Origin: Apoda limacodes
Taxonomy: Eukaryota > Arthropoda > Insecta > Lepidoptera > Limacodidae
Length of the DNA stretch: 64,000 nt
NCBI GenBank assembly: GCA_946406115.1
Contig: OX291548.1
Span: 6,250,373 to 6,314,372, forward strand
Reading direction: 5' to 3'
In this document: in pieces, positions 11,425 to 23,310 of the stretch
How the letters are laid out: every line of letters begins with the position of its first letter
Position numbering within the stretch: the stretch's first letter is position 1
Position numbers and translations under genes: made by a program
Notes under the pieces: model-generated
Seen by the model: only the letters and a program-made list of their open reading frames with translations
Database searches by the model: none
Told to the model about the DNA's origin: nothing

Positions 11425-11720
11425 TTCATGGAATAACGTGGTCTTGGTCTCGTATCAAACTATAGATGACTGAATTAAGAAGGTGGTTAAGTTTATTAGG
11501 TTTAAGTTTATGCACCGGTGTTTCATGGAATAACGCGCAATTGGCTCGTATCAAATTATAGAAGGCCGAGTTAAGTGGATCCTTAAGTATATTTGGCACA
11601 ATTTACCGATATTCCATGGATTAGTGCAGAATTGGTCTCCTAAATTTTTTTAAGTTTATTTGTGAAATGCATCCATGGAACGGTTGAGTTAAGTGGGTCC
11701 TTTAAGTCTATTACAACATA
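11425..11720 (+). repeat. Tandem repeat, about 3.5 units of 60-97 bp
   Basis: Units begin with TTC(C)ATGGA at 11,425, 11,522, 11,612 and 11,671. Shared parts are (T)GG(T)CTCGTATCAAA(C/T)TATAGA, GA(A/G)TTAAG(A/T)(A/G)G and TTTAAGT. The third unit is shortened. The array runs into a GGGTTCCGTACC-type element. Confidence 0.6.
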
Positions 11721-11779
11721 ATACTCGCTTCGCTTATTGTGGCTTCTCATTCCCTTGTTTTCCCATATTTATTGATCTT

Positions 11780-12022
11780 AGCCTTAAACAACGATACCCC
11801 ACTCGATTTAAAGGTAAAATTTTTTTTTTCGCGCCCCCCTTAAGCTGTGTGGGAGCCCCCTTAAAATCATTAATTAACAGGATGTTTATATACTGTGAAA
11901 ATTTTAAGACTGTAGCTCCAACCGTTTGGCTGTAAAAGCCTGTGTGATAGACGACGGTCGGATACGTGAGTGACAGCAATAGGGCTCCGTTTGGCCCATT
12001 CGGGTACGGAACCCCTAAAAAA
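11780..12022 (+). repeat. GGTACGGAACCC-type short element, diverged copy
   Basis: Has the ordered landmarks GGGAGCCCCCTTAAA, GTGAAAATTTTAAGACT, AGGGCTCCGTTTGGCCC and GGGTACGGAACCCCTAAAAA seen in the copies at 18.0 and 59.6 kb. Open frames on both strands here are by-products of the repeat. Confidence 0.6.
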
Positions 12023-14285
12023 AGGTATGACTTCATGCATTCTGATTGGTTTTTAATGAAACGTAAGCATTATTTATATATTAATTGCATAAAAATAATA
12101 GTATCACTGGGTAAAACTTGCAAAACAAGTTTACTTTTGATATAATGAAATTTAATTTCTTTTAATAAAAACCTGCCTGTTAAAATTTTGTTATTAATAT
12201 TTTCTTACAAGTACCTACTTTTATATCCTATCCTATTATCGAGGTGCTAAATATGCCAGCCTATGCATTCAGAGTGGAACGGATCACCGACTGCGCTAAG
12301 CTCACGAAATCACGAATCTAAAAACTTCATACGGAAAACAAACGTATGCGGCTAGCCTAAGATCTCATATTAAGCGTGTCACTATTTGACCTGTTCAATA
12401 TGAGCTTACCTTATTTTGTTTTAAGGTAATTTAGATCTAGTGTGCATTGTAACACCCAACACACATGCAATGTACGATTATGTGGATATATATACTCTTC
12501 TCGTCTAGCTTTTATCCGTGTTGACCATTGAGGTAGGTAATATTATTAAATTTAACTATGCTACCTTACCAAAAACGAAAAATAATATATTGCGTATAAT
12601 ACAACACATTGTCATCATATAAAATGTTAGTATAGATAAAAAACAAGACCTACTTTACCTACCAAAAAAAATTAAGTTAGTACCCCTTATAATTCCAGAA
12701 GTTTTTAAAATTATTCATAGCCGCCCACAACATATGGTGACGTAGTGAATCCAGTGACCCGAAACAAAGCTCATATGCTCACATGCTGACTCAAAACGTC
12801 CGTCTTTAGGCGCTTGGCATGACAAGGGTAGATTCGATATAAGTAGGCAACGGATGAAACGGATAAAATGTAGAAAGGAAAACTATTCTTAACATATTAT
12901 ATCTCTTGTTTTGCTTATTACAAAATATGTATTAACTGTTGATAAAATTACATTACCTACTAACTTTAAATACTAATTCAAGACAAATATTTGACTTTAC
13001 GTTTCAGAAATCCTTATAATAGTTACTTGATCGCTTAGGTTGAAGAGTGTGATTCTTTAAGGGAGTGATTCAAACTTGCAACGTGTGTTTAAATACCCTT
13101 GATGTAACAAGCGTCTATACGGTTATACGGTTTTTTGTTATGTTAGTGGTATTAAAAATACTTTAACATAAAACCATAGGAATAACATACTCTATAAACA
13201 TATTCTTACATGTACGAAAGTCACCACCAACCCACTCTTATGGCTACATAAATCTTACTAGCCAGTAGCTTGCACAACAGCATGCCAGCTACTTGCAATG
13301 TGTTACGCAAAATAACTTCCAAAATTTCTAAGAATAAGGTCCTCGGTATAATTAACACTTCACTTTTTATTAAACCGAATAAAAAGGCTTTGAAGTACAA
13401 GTCAAGCTTTTGTGCCCCAGATGTGCCAAGTGAGTGCCACTACAAAACATCAAACGTGAAAATGTAATGAATTAGGAAGAATTCTGAAAGGAATATTTAA
13501 AAAAATATTGAAACAATCTCAGAACTACCTCCTAATATTTTTTTGTTCGTGAGCTTTGTATGGTGTCATACAGTGTAAAGTACAAGAATTGTATAAATAA
13601 TATAAGCGTGAGCCCTGTTGATTTTTTTAAAGTTACTGATAAAAAGGATAATTTAAGGTAACAGTTTCGTTTAGTAACCACAACAAAATTCATGAGAAAG
13701 TGCCAATTTTAAATTTTATGGGTTAAACAATTTAACAATTCTTTTATCAGAGTCACTTTAAGCTACAACACTAAAGTAATAAGAATGCAACGAATCTAAA
13801 GTAATTGGTTTGTTTGAAAGCACTAAACCCAGGAACTACTAATCCTGCAGTTTCACAATCCTTCTTTGCTAGAATAATCGCTTATATATGTTCTCGCTAC
13901 GAGCTTTAGAGTATAAACCCTCATAGAATGGCTAAACAGACCGGTCAAGTGCGAGGGTTTCGCTTTTAACAGGATTCTTAAATGTATTTTATTACTCAAA
14001 AACTACTGATTTTAAAAGTTTAAACTTACGCACAATATTGAGAGATTTACCATGTTACATTAAGACCAAATATTTATTATAGTTTTTCTTGTACTTAAAA
14101 TAGAAAAACATTTTCTAGGCTCAATAGTTTTGGATATAAGGTGAGGAATAGTGAATTTTCTATTTTCTTAAACAATTTTAAAACCATTTATTTAAAATTT
14201 TTAGAAGTACATATTTGAGACCCTTACAAAGAGCCTTTTTATTAAATACTAGCACACACATGTTAGTATACTTTTAGTTAGATAT
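12023..14285. other. AT-rich stretch with one 26-bp repeat scrap
   Basis: A short GACCGGTCAAGTGCGAGGGT scrap at about 13,938 resembles the start of the GGGTTCCGTACC-type element. No gene model can be supported. Confidence 0.4.
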
Positions 14286-14425
14286 ATTCTTTGGTTGTAG
14301 CGCCATCTCCCGTAGCATCGCTCGCCCACGTTATTTTTCTTTTCGCTCGACTCCTAAAAACCTTTCTCAAGAATTGGGCAATGCAAAAAGAATATTTCAA
14401 TTCTATTTTCCAAAGATTAGTGCGT
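14286..14425 (+). repeat. Short element with GCATCGCTCGCCCACGTT motif
   Basis: Shares GTAGCATCGCTCGCCCACGT, TTTTTCTTTTCGCTCGACTC, AATTGGGC and GTGCGTTCAAACAAA with 19,128-19,295. From memory this is a common lepidopteran interspersed element. Overlapping frames of 60-80 codons on both strands are artefacts of the repeat. Confidence 0.55.
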
Positions 14426-14429
14426 TCAA

Positions 14430-14760
14430 ACAAAAAATCGGCCAAGTGCGAGACAGACTCGCGCACGAAGGGTTTCGTACCATTATCTATAAAAACGGGA
14501 AAAAAATCACGTTTGTTGTATCGGAGCCTCCCTTAAATATTTGTTTTATTTTAATTTAATAATTTATTTTTAAAGTGAATATATAACTTAATATTCTGTT
14601 AATATTTCAAGCGTCAACCTGTTGCTGTTATCAATATCAAGCAAAAACGAGCAAAAAAATCACATTTGTTGTATCGGAGCCCTCTTAAATTTTTATTTTA
14701 TATAATTTTTATTCTATGTTTTAGTATATTCTTATCGTTTTATTCTAAGTTTCAAGAATC
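14430..14760 (+). repeat. GGCCAAGTGCGAG-type short element, copy 1
   Basis: Begins TCGGCCAAGTGCGAGACAGA, then CGCACGAAGGGTTTCGTACC, GTTGTATCGGAGCC and TTAAAT. It then tracks the 59.6-kb copy through CCTGTTGCYGTTAYCAATA and a second GTATCGGAGCCC block. It lacks the second half containing the dinucleotide-rich GTCCGTCC part. Confidence 0.65.
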
Positions 14761-16295
14761 ATACCTAAACTGGTAGGGTTGTCAACTGACACATTTGATA
14801 AATTAAATCAATAGATAACAGATATCGATTTTTTTTTATTTGTTATAATTTTTTTTTAAATACCGTTCGATCAACATCAATATAATATTCGTAAATCATG
14901 CACCAAGTATTTAGACGATTTTATGTTTCAAAGGTAAAATTAGTCTTAGTTAAAGAATATGTGTATAGTATTTGTAGAATTTAGTCGTAATAAAAAATTG
15001 TAACTTTTTTGGAATGTAAATAAAAAAAAATTGGGTAGAATATAATTGGAAGCTAATAAGTTGTTGGCTGTTTAAATATACAAACATTATAAACATGCAA
15101 AAAATATGTCTTATTACTATTATTTTTATTAAATTAAAAGGATTTACTAACAGAAAAAAAACAAAGGAGACAATAATAGTTCCAAAACTTTGAATAAACC
15201 ATCATTGTTTTATTTTTATAATGAGCAAAACAACTATCCATAATTTAGACACATGCAGATTAGAGTGTTTAAAAGTTATGTTTAGAACAGAATAAGTATT
15301 GATTGAAATCATTATCAAATCATTTTGTAATAGTGTCACTAGTAAAATAATATAAAGAACAAAACACACCATATATTTGATGTAGATAGGATCATAATCA
15401 CAGTTGATTCATAAAAATAAAAATATCTACAAATTATTTTCTTGTTTTTTTTTTTTTTTGTTTATTGTGTGATGAGTTCGAAATCTTGTACATAGTATAG
15501 ATAGATAAGTTTATTATCAAACATTTTTTTAAAAACCTTAAGTAACATTGTTGACACTACTATTACTACACTAATTTTGACTTAAAATATATGGTCTGAA
15601 TAAACTAAAGTGTCATTTCATTTATTTTAATACCAACAGCTTAGGTTTGTTGCCTTGAACATTTGTAAATTAGTACAAGGAACTGAATTTGGCATCGTAC
15701 ATATATTTTTTCATTTTTCTTTTATATATATACATTTATATATACATACATACACATACACACAATAATATATTATCTATTGTATATGTTCATAACAATA
15801 CTGCAATTTAATATATATTTAGGTATATAATATAAAAAAATACATAAACATACAAGTATATACATAAATACAAGGAATGAGAAATATATCTAAATATATA
15901 CGCACACACAAATACCTACACATATATACATACATATACACATATATATTTATTTATCTGTACATAGGTATAAGCAATAAATTCAATAGAGCATTAGGAT
16001 TTGGGTAAAATATTTGCAAAATAAACGGATGGAATTTAAGCAAGCATCTTTAGTAATTCTTCTGAACCTTCGTCGGACAAAGTAAGTAAGTATTCGATTA
16101 ATTTCTTTTTGCACGTGTAGTAGTTACTACTATAGATATTCAAAATATTGTTAATTTTCTTATAAACGTATGGCCCTAGAAAAGGGTGGTGTCTTTGTGC
16201 GTAAGTTGTTTTGTATTAGGGGACAGACTCTTTGATTTTTCTCCTACGTAGTGTGTGGTCAAGGGTAAAGGTTGTTTTAGTGTGCTGTTTTAAAA
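14761..16295. repeat. AT-rich stretch with TA/CATA simple repeats
   Basis: From about 15,718 to 15,960 the sequence is almost entirely TATA, CATA and CACA steps, a degenerate microsatellite. The remainder shows nothing recognisable. Confidence 0.6.
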
Positions 16296-17250
16296 TTAAA
16301 GTAAGGAGGTAATAATTTTCGAACTGAAAGTACACCTATGTGATCTTTCTAGCTGTAGTAAAATGGTTTTGGCAGCTCCGCCCCACGCTAAGACACAACA
16401 TTGCAACAAAGACTGACAGAGTGCATAATAAACTGTTTTTAGGATAGTTTCTCCAGCTACCTGTCTAAGCTTTTTAAAGTCACTCATGAGTCTTCTTACA
16501 CGACCACTCATATGTGCTATGTGTTTCTGCCATGATAGTTTGTCGTCTAAGATTACTCCCAGATATCTAATGTCATTAACTTGGTCTATAACGGGACATG
16601 AACATGAGTTTTAACTATCACAGGTGTGAAGTTTAATGTCACATAAATGCAGAGTTTCTTGTGACACAGTCGTATTTTTGAAAATAATATATTTAGTCTT
16701 TTTTTTAGTGTTCTTTTTTAATATATTTAGTTTTTAAGTTAAGAGCCAAAAGGTTTGAATTAAGCCATTCTAAAATTTATTTCATTCCGTGTTTTTGGAC
16801 TTCTTGTTTTGATTTACCGTGAAAAAGTACTACTGTGTCATCAGCATATGTTATTATTTTTGCGTTATCAAGCTTTAGCTTGCACAAACCATTTATATAG
16901 ACGAGAAAGAGAGTCGGTCCACCGGAACACCGTATGAGATGGGTAACTCATTACTTACTGCCTCTCCTTATTTAACACATTGTTTTCTATTTGTAAGGTA
17001 GTCTGTAGGTAGTTTCTACTAGTTTTTGTTTTAAGATTGAAGTAGAAACCGTGTCGAAAGCTTCCGCAAGGTCCAAGAAAACTCCTATACATCGCTGTCG
17101 CTTATCGATATTGTTAACTACAAACTGGGTTAAAGATGCAACAGCATACTCTATTGTATTTGCGGATCGGAAACCATACTGTTTGCTTGATAAAATATTA
17201 AAAATATAGAAAAAAATATAGAAAAAAGATCGAAATTTTTGTTCCATCTG
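16296..17250 (-). pseudogene. LINE reverse transcriptase remnant (jockey/CR1-like)
   Basis: On the minus strand the pieces in order are: SSKQYGFRSANT followed by CIGVFLDLAEAFDTVS (17,247-17,020), which is RT motif A with an F-L-D-L-A-x-A-F signature; GPTLFLVYINGL and ITYADDTVVLF (about 16,920-16,815), with the catalytic YADD at 16,837-16,848; NDIRYLGVILDDKLSW (about 16,575-16,520); and VYYALCQSLLQ followed by WGGAAKT (about 16,430-16,370). These are RT fingers/palm, motif C and the thumb-side region of a non-LTR retrotransposon that copies its RNA at a nicked target. The pieces lie in different frames with stops and deletions between them, and the QG motif B is missing, so the copy is dead. 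The N-terminal endonuclease is absent, as expected for a 5'-truncated LINE. Confidence 0.85.
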
Positions 17251-17639
17251 TTCAATGAATTCTACAAAGTTAGCTGATGGAGTAATCGTATAAATTAACC
17301 TTTTAGCCTTTTAGAACCCTAAAAAAAATCTCTGATTGTATCCAGTAGGGAGGTACTTATAATATAATTATGCATATTTATGTGTATACATTAATATATG
17401 CATGTTTATATGTATCATTATTATTGTAATTACCTACGTTTTTTAAGATTCACCTTCCTATTGGAATTATTCAGCCAAATTAGGATAAAAAAATATAGGT
17501 ATGTCTGTATCTGTCAAGATCTTTTGGGTATGTAAAAAGGAAAAAGTTAAAAGTTTTTATTAGAATTGTCCATACAAACAGTACATGTATTTGGCATTTC
17601 TAAAAGGCTTTACACTAATCAATAGCAAACACTAAAAGA

Positions 17640-17830
17640 ACTATAATTTTAATCACTGGCACTCGCACACGGAGCCCTGAGATGCGCACGCTCACAGAGC
17701 CAGTTTAAGTCGGTTTATACTCTAACGGGCGTTAGTCTCGCCCCACGCACCGTGTCGGTGACAGGCCACGCACACATACCCGTGCTAGTAGTGCTCTCGC
17801 CGGCGCCGGGTATTTGAAGCTATCAGTCTG
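17640..17830. other. GC-rich patch, unidentified
   Basis: About 190 bp with many CG dinucleotides and repeated CGCAC/CACGC words inside otherwise AT-rich DNA. No frame, tRNA-like box or repeat partner in this window was found. Confidence 0.4.
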
Positions 17831-18019
17831 TAGGTTATTTAGTTATGTGGTAATAATTAAATTTATTAATTTCTCTATCTCTAAGGTAACCCCAATATTC
17901 AAATTCATTTACGTTACACGTCCGGGTTTGGGTTATGGAAATTTACATGTGTACCAATCGATATAGTAGGTTCGGAGCAAACTGGCTGTGACAGAAGGAC
18001 AGACACAACGAGTGCAAGG

Positions 18020-18345
18020 GTTCCTTCGTTTTTTAGGGTTCCGTACCCGAAGGGTAATTAGGAACCCTATTACTAAGGCTCCGCTGTCCGTCCGTCCGTC
18101 TGTCACCAGGCTGTATGTCATGAACCGTGATAGTTAGACAGTATAAATTTTCACAGAAGATGTATTTACATTTAGCTATGTTATACAAATAATAAAAAAA
18201 TAGAAAAAAAATAAATATTTAAGGGGGCTCCCATAAAACAAACGTGATTTTTTTGCCATTTTTATTGATAATGGTACGGAACCCTTCGTGCGCCAGTCCG
18301 ACTCGCACTGGGCCGATTTTTATTCGGACGTACGGAACCCTAAAA
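18020..18345 (-). repeat. GGGTTCCGTACC-type short element, complete copy
   Basis: Bounded by TTTTTTAGGGTTCCGTACCC on the left and GTACGGAACCCTAAAAAT on the right, so the outer 16-18 bp are inverted repeats. Inside, in minus orientation relative to the 59.6-kb copy: CCTATTACTAAGGCTCCGCT, a GTCCGTCC run, AGGCTGTATGTCATGAACCG, GGGGGCTCCCAT, and GTCCGACTCGCACTGGGCCG. Abundant in Lepidoptera from memory. A 62-codon minus frame here is not a gene. Confidence 0.75.
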
Positions 18346-18969
18346 ATATCTCAATAATATTACGTTACGTAAAAAGTTCAAAGTATTCTCAGATAGTAAG
18401 TGTGTCGCGTAGTATAAAATTTTGTCTCTCTTAGCTTTTATTCAACTTCAAAAGATGTCAAGTCTCAAAGCGGTTTGAGTAACACTTCACAATTTTGAGA
18501 ATCGCGTAATTAAACAACTTGGATTTTCATTCTTTGAATGATTATACGTATCAAATAAAAAAATGTTTTAGAATTTGATTTTTAGAAATGTATATTGACA
18601 GCTATTGCTGAATTATAATATTCAAATAATATTAAAATTTATATAATTGAGAGGCTGTGAAGCAACATTTTGATTTTTTTTTAAATAAAATGCCAAAATA
18701 TTTTTTATACATTATATCAAAATATATTCATGATTTATTTTAAGACAACAAATTTTACCTAGCTTCTTATATCACATAGCACATTGTCTTATAAACCAAC
18801 TAAATCAAATCTAAATTTACACCATAAATCAACACGGCATCCTGGCACGGCCAGGAGCGTGTTGCTCTATGATTTACATTTACTTCAAAACGACAATTAT
18901 CCTAGCTTACTTAATGCTGTACTATTAAACACCACACCACACTTTTTATACATTTCGAGAACTATATCA

Positions 18970-19318
18970 CAACTAGCTGACCTAGCAGACGTTGTTCTGC
19001 CCTTTCCGTTACTTTTGCCCGGTATCCCCCCTCGCATCGTTTGTTTTGCCCTTTCCGTTACCTTTCTCTGGTATCCCCCATCGTTTCATTTATTCTGCCT
19101 TTTCAGTTACCTTTGCCCGGTATCCCCCATAGCATCGTTTGCCCACGCTATTTTTCTTTTAGCTTGGCTCCTAAGGGTCGAAGCATGATGTTAAATAGCC
19201 CAGAAACTTCTTTAATAATTGGGCTATCAAATGCAAAAACAAATTTTATTCATATTCGACTAGTACTTCTACAATTTAGCGCGTTCAAACAAACATTATA
19301 TTGATATACATAAAATAT
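18970..19318 (+). repeat. Short element with internal tandem expansion
   Basis: Starts near CTAGCTGACCTAGCAGACGT. The unit TTYTGCCYTTTCMGTTAC...GGTATCCCCC...CATCGTTT occurs three times in tandem (about 18,997-19,140). The tail carries TTTTTCTTTTAGCTTGGCTC, GGGCTATCAAATGC and GCGCGTTCAAACAAA. The 134- and 87-codon frames across it are repeat artefacts, rich in Pro/Phe/Leu because of the tandem unit. Confidence 0.65.
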
Positions 19319-20032
19319 TAATATACAGTGTCGAGTAAGAATAAATAGTCACTTACGTAGACGCAAATATTTCCTAAACAACTCATGATAGCTCTATAAA
19401 GTCAAAGCGTAACATTGAAACTTATTTAATTATGTGTAAAATAAAACTCTTTTTATATAACTATTCTTACTAGTTTATGAAATATCGTTGTTTATTTAAG
19501 TGACTAGTTATTTTTGATTGTCAGTGTATGAATAAAATAAATGTATAGGCTGTTATATTGTAGCTTAGTTAACACTATTATATTATATTATTAACATAAC
19601 ATACCGACATCTATTCAAAATGATAAGTACTGTTTGCTAGAAATACACAATCATCGTATGTTAATTTTGAAATGAAAGTTTATTAGAAATCTCATTGTCT
19701 GCTAGACCCACGTCAGTTAAAGCCGGCTTAACAATAAAACTTTGTAAATAACTGGTCAGGAAATTTAAGTACGGAAGCTGTTTTCCGGGTCGTATTTAAT
19801 AGGGTCTAGTGGTAATGATGCCCTTTCCATTTATACTGACTATATATTACCTATTTTAAAAGTTTTTGTCTGGTGAGAATGTTATGTATCAAATTTTGTA
19901 ATACTTTACATATATTATTTTACTTATACTTACTTTTTTTATTAAACTTTCTGTCATAACGTTTTTAAAACCACTAGTGAAGAAAACAAACTCCACCATT
20001 AAAACATATCTTTTTAACCTTTATATTAGTAC

Positions 20033-20222
20033 CAGGTTTTGCCCGCGGTTCCACCTACCCTAAATTCTGTTGGAAAAAAATCGACTCACACATGACGTTT
20101 CAAGTAGTCTATGTCCGTCCCCAGTACTAAAACTATCTCCATACCAAATTTCTTCTTAATTGGTATAGCTGTTTATGCGTGAATTGATAACAGACAGACA
20201 GAGTTGCTTTCGCATTTGTAAT
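20033..20222 (+). repeat. Short element with ACAGACAGACAGAGTT end
   Basis: Begins GGTTTTGCCCGCGGTTCC, continues CTATGTCCGTCCCCAGTACT, AAACTATCTCCATACCAAAT, then ACAGACAGACAGAGTTGCTT and TTTGTAATATT. From memory a very common lepidopteran element; related to 4,798-5,090. Confidence 0.6.
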
Positions 20223-20453
20223 ATTTATACGCATATGGATTTAACATATATGTATATTAAAACATAGAATACCCGTAAGTTTGAAAACTAAGTCATCTCT
20301 GTAAGTCAACACATTTGAAGTAAATAAACAAATTTAATTTAAAGGCATTTGGACATATTTTTGCGCAAAAATGAAAATTCAGAAGACCTTCACTAAATTC
20401 CGAAGATTGAGATATTCCGTCGAGCAATAGGATTGAGAAAGTTACGGAAATCG

Positions 20454-20560
20454 GAGTATCGACTGTTTCAATTAAATTATCAAATCATTCGTAAAAAGCA
20501 ATCGAATATATTTTTCTCATTTCTGCTGCAAAAGATTATGAATTTGATGAAAGGCAAGAA
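20454..20560 (+). repeat. Dispersed repeat family D, copy 3
   Basis: GTATCGACTGTTTCAATTAA, CAAATCATTC, AAAAAGCAATCGAATATATT, TTCTCATTTCTGC and GATTATGAATTTGATGAAAG. The best preserved copy of the family. Confidence 0.6.
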
Positions 20561-21253
20561 AATGTATTCATCATTTTGTTTTGAGAATTGTAAATACTTA
20601 TGAAGGACTCACATTTTGAAATGTAATTTTTTTTAATAATGTTTTTATTATCATAATTATGACACACAGGTCACGCTTAAAGTTTCACACTCTTTAAAGT
20701 CATATTGCAATATTTCCTTGCGAAAAATCGATTCATACATTTTGCATGACAAACAATTAGGGCAATTATGTTTTTAGAATTCTACTTGGTACAAAAACAG
20801 ATTAAAGGTGAGTACTCACTTAATCTAAGTACTGAATATTTAGATAACGTAGATACTTGTATTTATTTTTTTAAATCTTCAATTAGCCTTTTGACTTCAT
20901 TTCAAATTCAGTCGCTCTTTTAATTTTGATTAATCAATACAAATTATCAAGTAAATTAAGTTAACAAAAAATTTTTTTCATTTTTATCATCAAGGTAGTA
21001 AGAATGGATACTGGATATTATTATTATGAATGTGTGCAGTCCATTTGGTACTACCATTTCATCTGAAATAGACTATTCCGGTAACTTTAGAAGTATCAAT
21101 TTAATTAGCGATTTGCGTTCACAGTATTTTTGTTTAAATAAAACTTTTTAAATTATCAAAAAATACAAATAACTTACCGAGATATAGACAATCAAAGTTT
21201 TTAGTAAAATGCCTGACCCGCAAAACGGGTAAAACGGATGACCGTCCCTCGGC

Positions 21254-21261
21254 TGACGTCA
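21254..21261. promoter_or_regulatory. Isolated TGACGTCA (CRE-like) palindrome
   Basis: A perfect 8-bp cAMP-response-element-type site in a slightly GC-richer patch. No promoter is evident nearby, so functional use is speculative. Confidence 0.2.
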
Positions 21262-21500
21262 CGATATGAGATGAAGATAATTTAACATGACGCGAGTACA
21301 AAACACCATTGTATTTCGTGCAGTTGCGTCCAAAATTTTATGTGCAACTGATAAAATAAAACACATTAAAAAAATAAGCATTTAATTAAAAAAAAACGAA
21401 AAAAATGATTTCTAGATTCTCGCCACTTATAAAATACCTGAATCTTACGGAAAGGAGATTATTACTTACTAAATAGCTATATCAATCATAATAATAGTTT

Positions 21501-21730
21501 TGTACATATCACACAGCGCCATCTAGTCCCAAACTAAGCAAAGTTTGCATTATGAAAACCAGACAATGAACACTTATATACTTTTTAATGTAAATACATG
21601 TGTATCATTCATAAATACATCCAGCTTCAAGACAAACACAAATGTTTATCACATAAATGTTTGTCCAGTGCAGGGATCGAACCCACACCCTCTGCACAGC
21701 AGACGGCCACACTACCAACTAGGCTTCGAG
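21501..21730 (-). mobile_element. tRNA-derived SINE, copy 1
   Basis: In minus orientation the element begins CTCGAAGCCTAGTTGGTAGT (A-box-like) and contains GGTTCGATCC (B-box-like), then a tRNA-unrelated body with AAATGTTTGT..GTTTGTCTTGAAGC, AAACTTTGCTTAGTTTGGGA and GGCGCTGTGTG, and ends in an A/T-rich tail. Internal RNA polymerase III promoter boxes are the defining mark of a tRNA-derived SINE. Frames across it are not genes. Confidence 0.8.
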
Positions 21731-22509
21731 TTTTTTGTAACGTTTGGAGGTGTATATTCTATTCCATGTCATTATCTGATTTGTTAATTTGAATAATGAA
21801 ACGAAAACAAACAACAACATTTTGCGTGCATGTGTATGTAGTTTTGTGTATTTGTGTTTGCCGCCCTTGGCCGCTGACTACTCTACCTACTGTAGGAATT
21901 TCAACGAAAGCCAAAACAAGTAGGTAACAAAAAGGTTTTGCCAATATAGGTGAAATCAATCACATTTCAATCATCATCAGTAGGTACAGTTTTGTGTAAT
22001 ATAATCCGATTCCTTATCCCAGGAGATCAGGTATCTATCTTTTGAAGATTAACCCGATACAAAAAGAAGATAAAGAGTAGAAAAGTATTAAGAACCTATT
22101 TGGTAGTATGTAAATAAACACTTGGAGATGATGGGCAAACGTAAAACAGATAAAATACAACGGAATATTATTAGGAGAGAAACCAAAACACATGATGTGT
22201 GTCAGTGTGTATCAGAAATTCATGCTATTAGAAAGTGTATACATATTTATATATAGTACCAGTATAATATTATAATAAATATAGTATTAATAACCCGCAA
22301 TCCACCATCGGCCGCCCGGCGCCAGAGAGGGTGCATCACACTAGCGTGCATACACATACTCACTGACGTTGAATATCATGAAGTAGGCCAGCTCCCACAC
22401 GACAGTCCACTAACAAATGCAAACCATTTAACTTACTGTCACTTCGGAAACAAGCCTAAGGAAAGAAGTGACAAGAAACTTCCCGCGTATACACCTGATA
22501 CACATCCAC

Positions 22510-22650
22510 AAACACGCAAAACAACAAAATCAATCACGCAGGAACCTAGCCACCAAATACGCAAAATCTATGCAAATATATGGAAACACATATACATGTA
22601 CACGTCTATCATTGCTCTACACCCACCCCTATCCAGAACCCCCAACGCCA
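22510..22650 (+). repeat. Dispersed repeat family J, copy 1
   Basis: CACGCAGGAACCTAGCCACC followed by AAATACGCAAAATCTATGCA and a CACATATACATGTACACG run. The same order occurs at 37,800-37,925. The sequence is purine-poor on this strand. No reading frame with a known domain. Confidence 0.45.
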
Positions 22651-23097
22651 CTAATCCCCATTCATTAGAATCTAGTGTATGTTAAGACACCTTTAGCGTC
22701 GCGGACGTTTAGTTCTAAGATCGTTGAGTTCAAAAATGAAGGTCAAGATGGCACTTGGTGTACGGAACAGATTGAATGGTTGTTGTTTTGTATGCCATAA
22801 GTTCAGTCCTGAATATGAAGTACTTTTCTCATAAGAGACTTCGCCTCTCCATGTGTACTCTAGTTTGTATTATGAACTGACTTCTGAAAATTGTTTGAAA
22901 TTATGCATATGGCTACATTTTACCATACCCCCGCTATCAATATCGGCAAAGAGTTTTATCCTTACACCTTTAAAAACCTTTATGTTCGCGCCCAGTACGG
23001 ATTAAGGAGCTTCGTCCTGCAAATGCTTCAGATGTTTGACCACTGTATAATATTTGATATAAGATAATTAGGTTTTGAAGAATCGGTAGCACAATAG

Positions 23098-23152
23098 AAC
23101 ATAAGGCCAGCTGTATGCTTGTTTACCATCTTAGTGGTGTATAAAATCTTTG
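23098..23152 (+). repeat. Scrap of LINE 3' tail
   Basis: GGCCAGCTGTATGCTTGTTT, ACCATCTTAGTGGTGTATAA matches the last 40 bp of the LINE tail family seen at 25.1 and 53.0 kb. Confidence 0.5.
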
Positions 23153-23189
23153 TAATAACAGATTCCACTGAAATTTAAATAGAGTATCA

Positions 23190-23310
23190 GAAATTCAAGT
23201 ATCAGTCGTTCCAATTAACTTATCCACCCACCCGATGAAATTTGAAAAGCAATCGAATATCTTTTTCTTATTTTCTTCAAAAATTTCAATAAGGGGTTTA
23301 CCGATGGCAA
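23190..23310 (+). repeat. Dispersed repeat family D, copy 4
   Basis: AAATTCAAGTATCAGTCGTT, CCAATTAACTTATC, AAAAGCAATCGAATATCTTT. Aligns with copies 2 and 3. Confidence 0.6.

Noticed and set aside
14278..14559. Frames of 61-81 codons on both strands
   Set aside because: All lie within two adjacent interspersed elements that recur at 18-19 and 59.6 kb.
18784..19304. 134- and 87-codon plus-strand frames
   Set aside because: They run through an interspersed element with a threefold internal repeat; the periodic Pro/Phe/Leu pattern follows the repeat.
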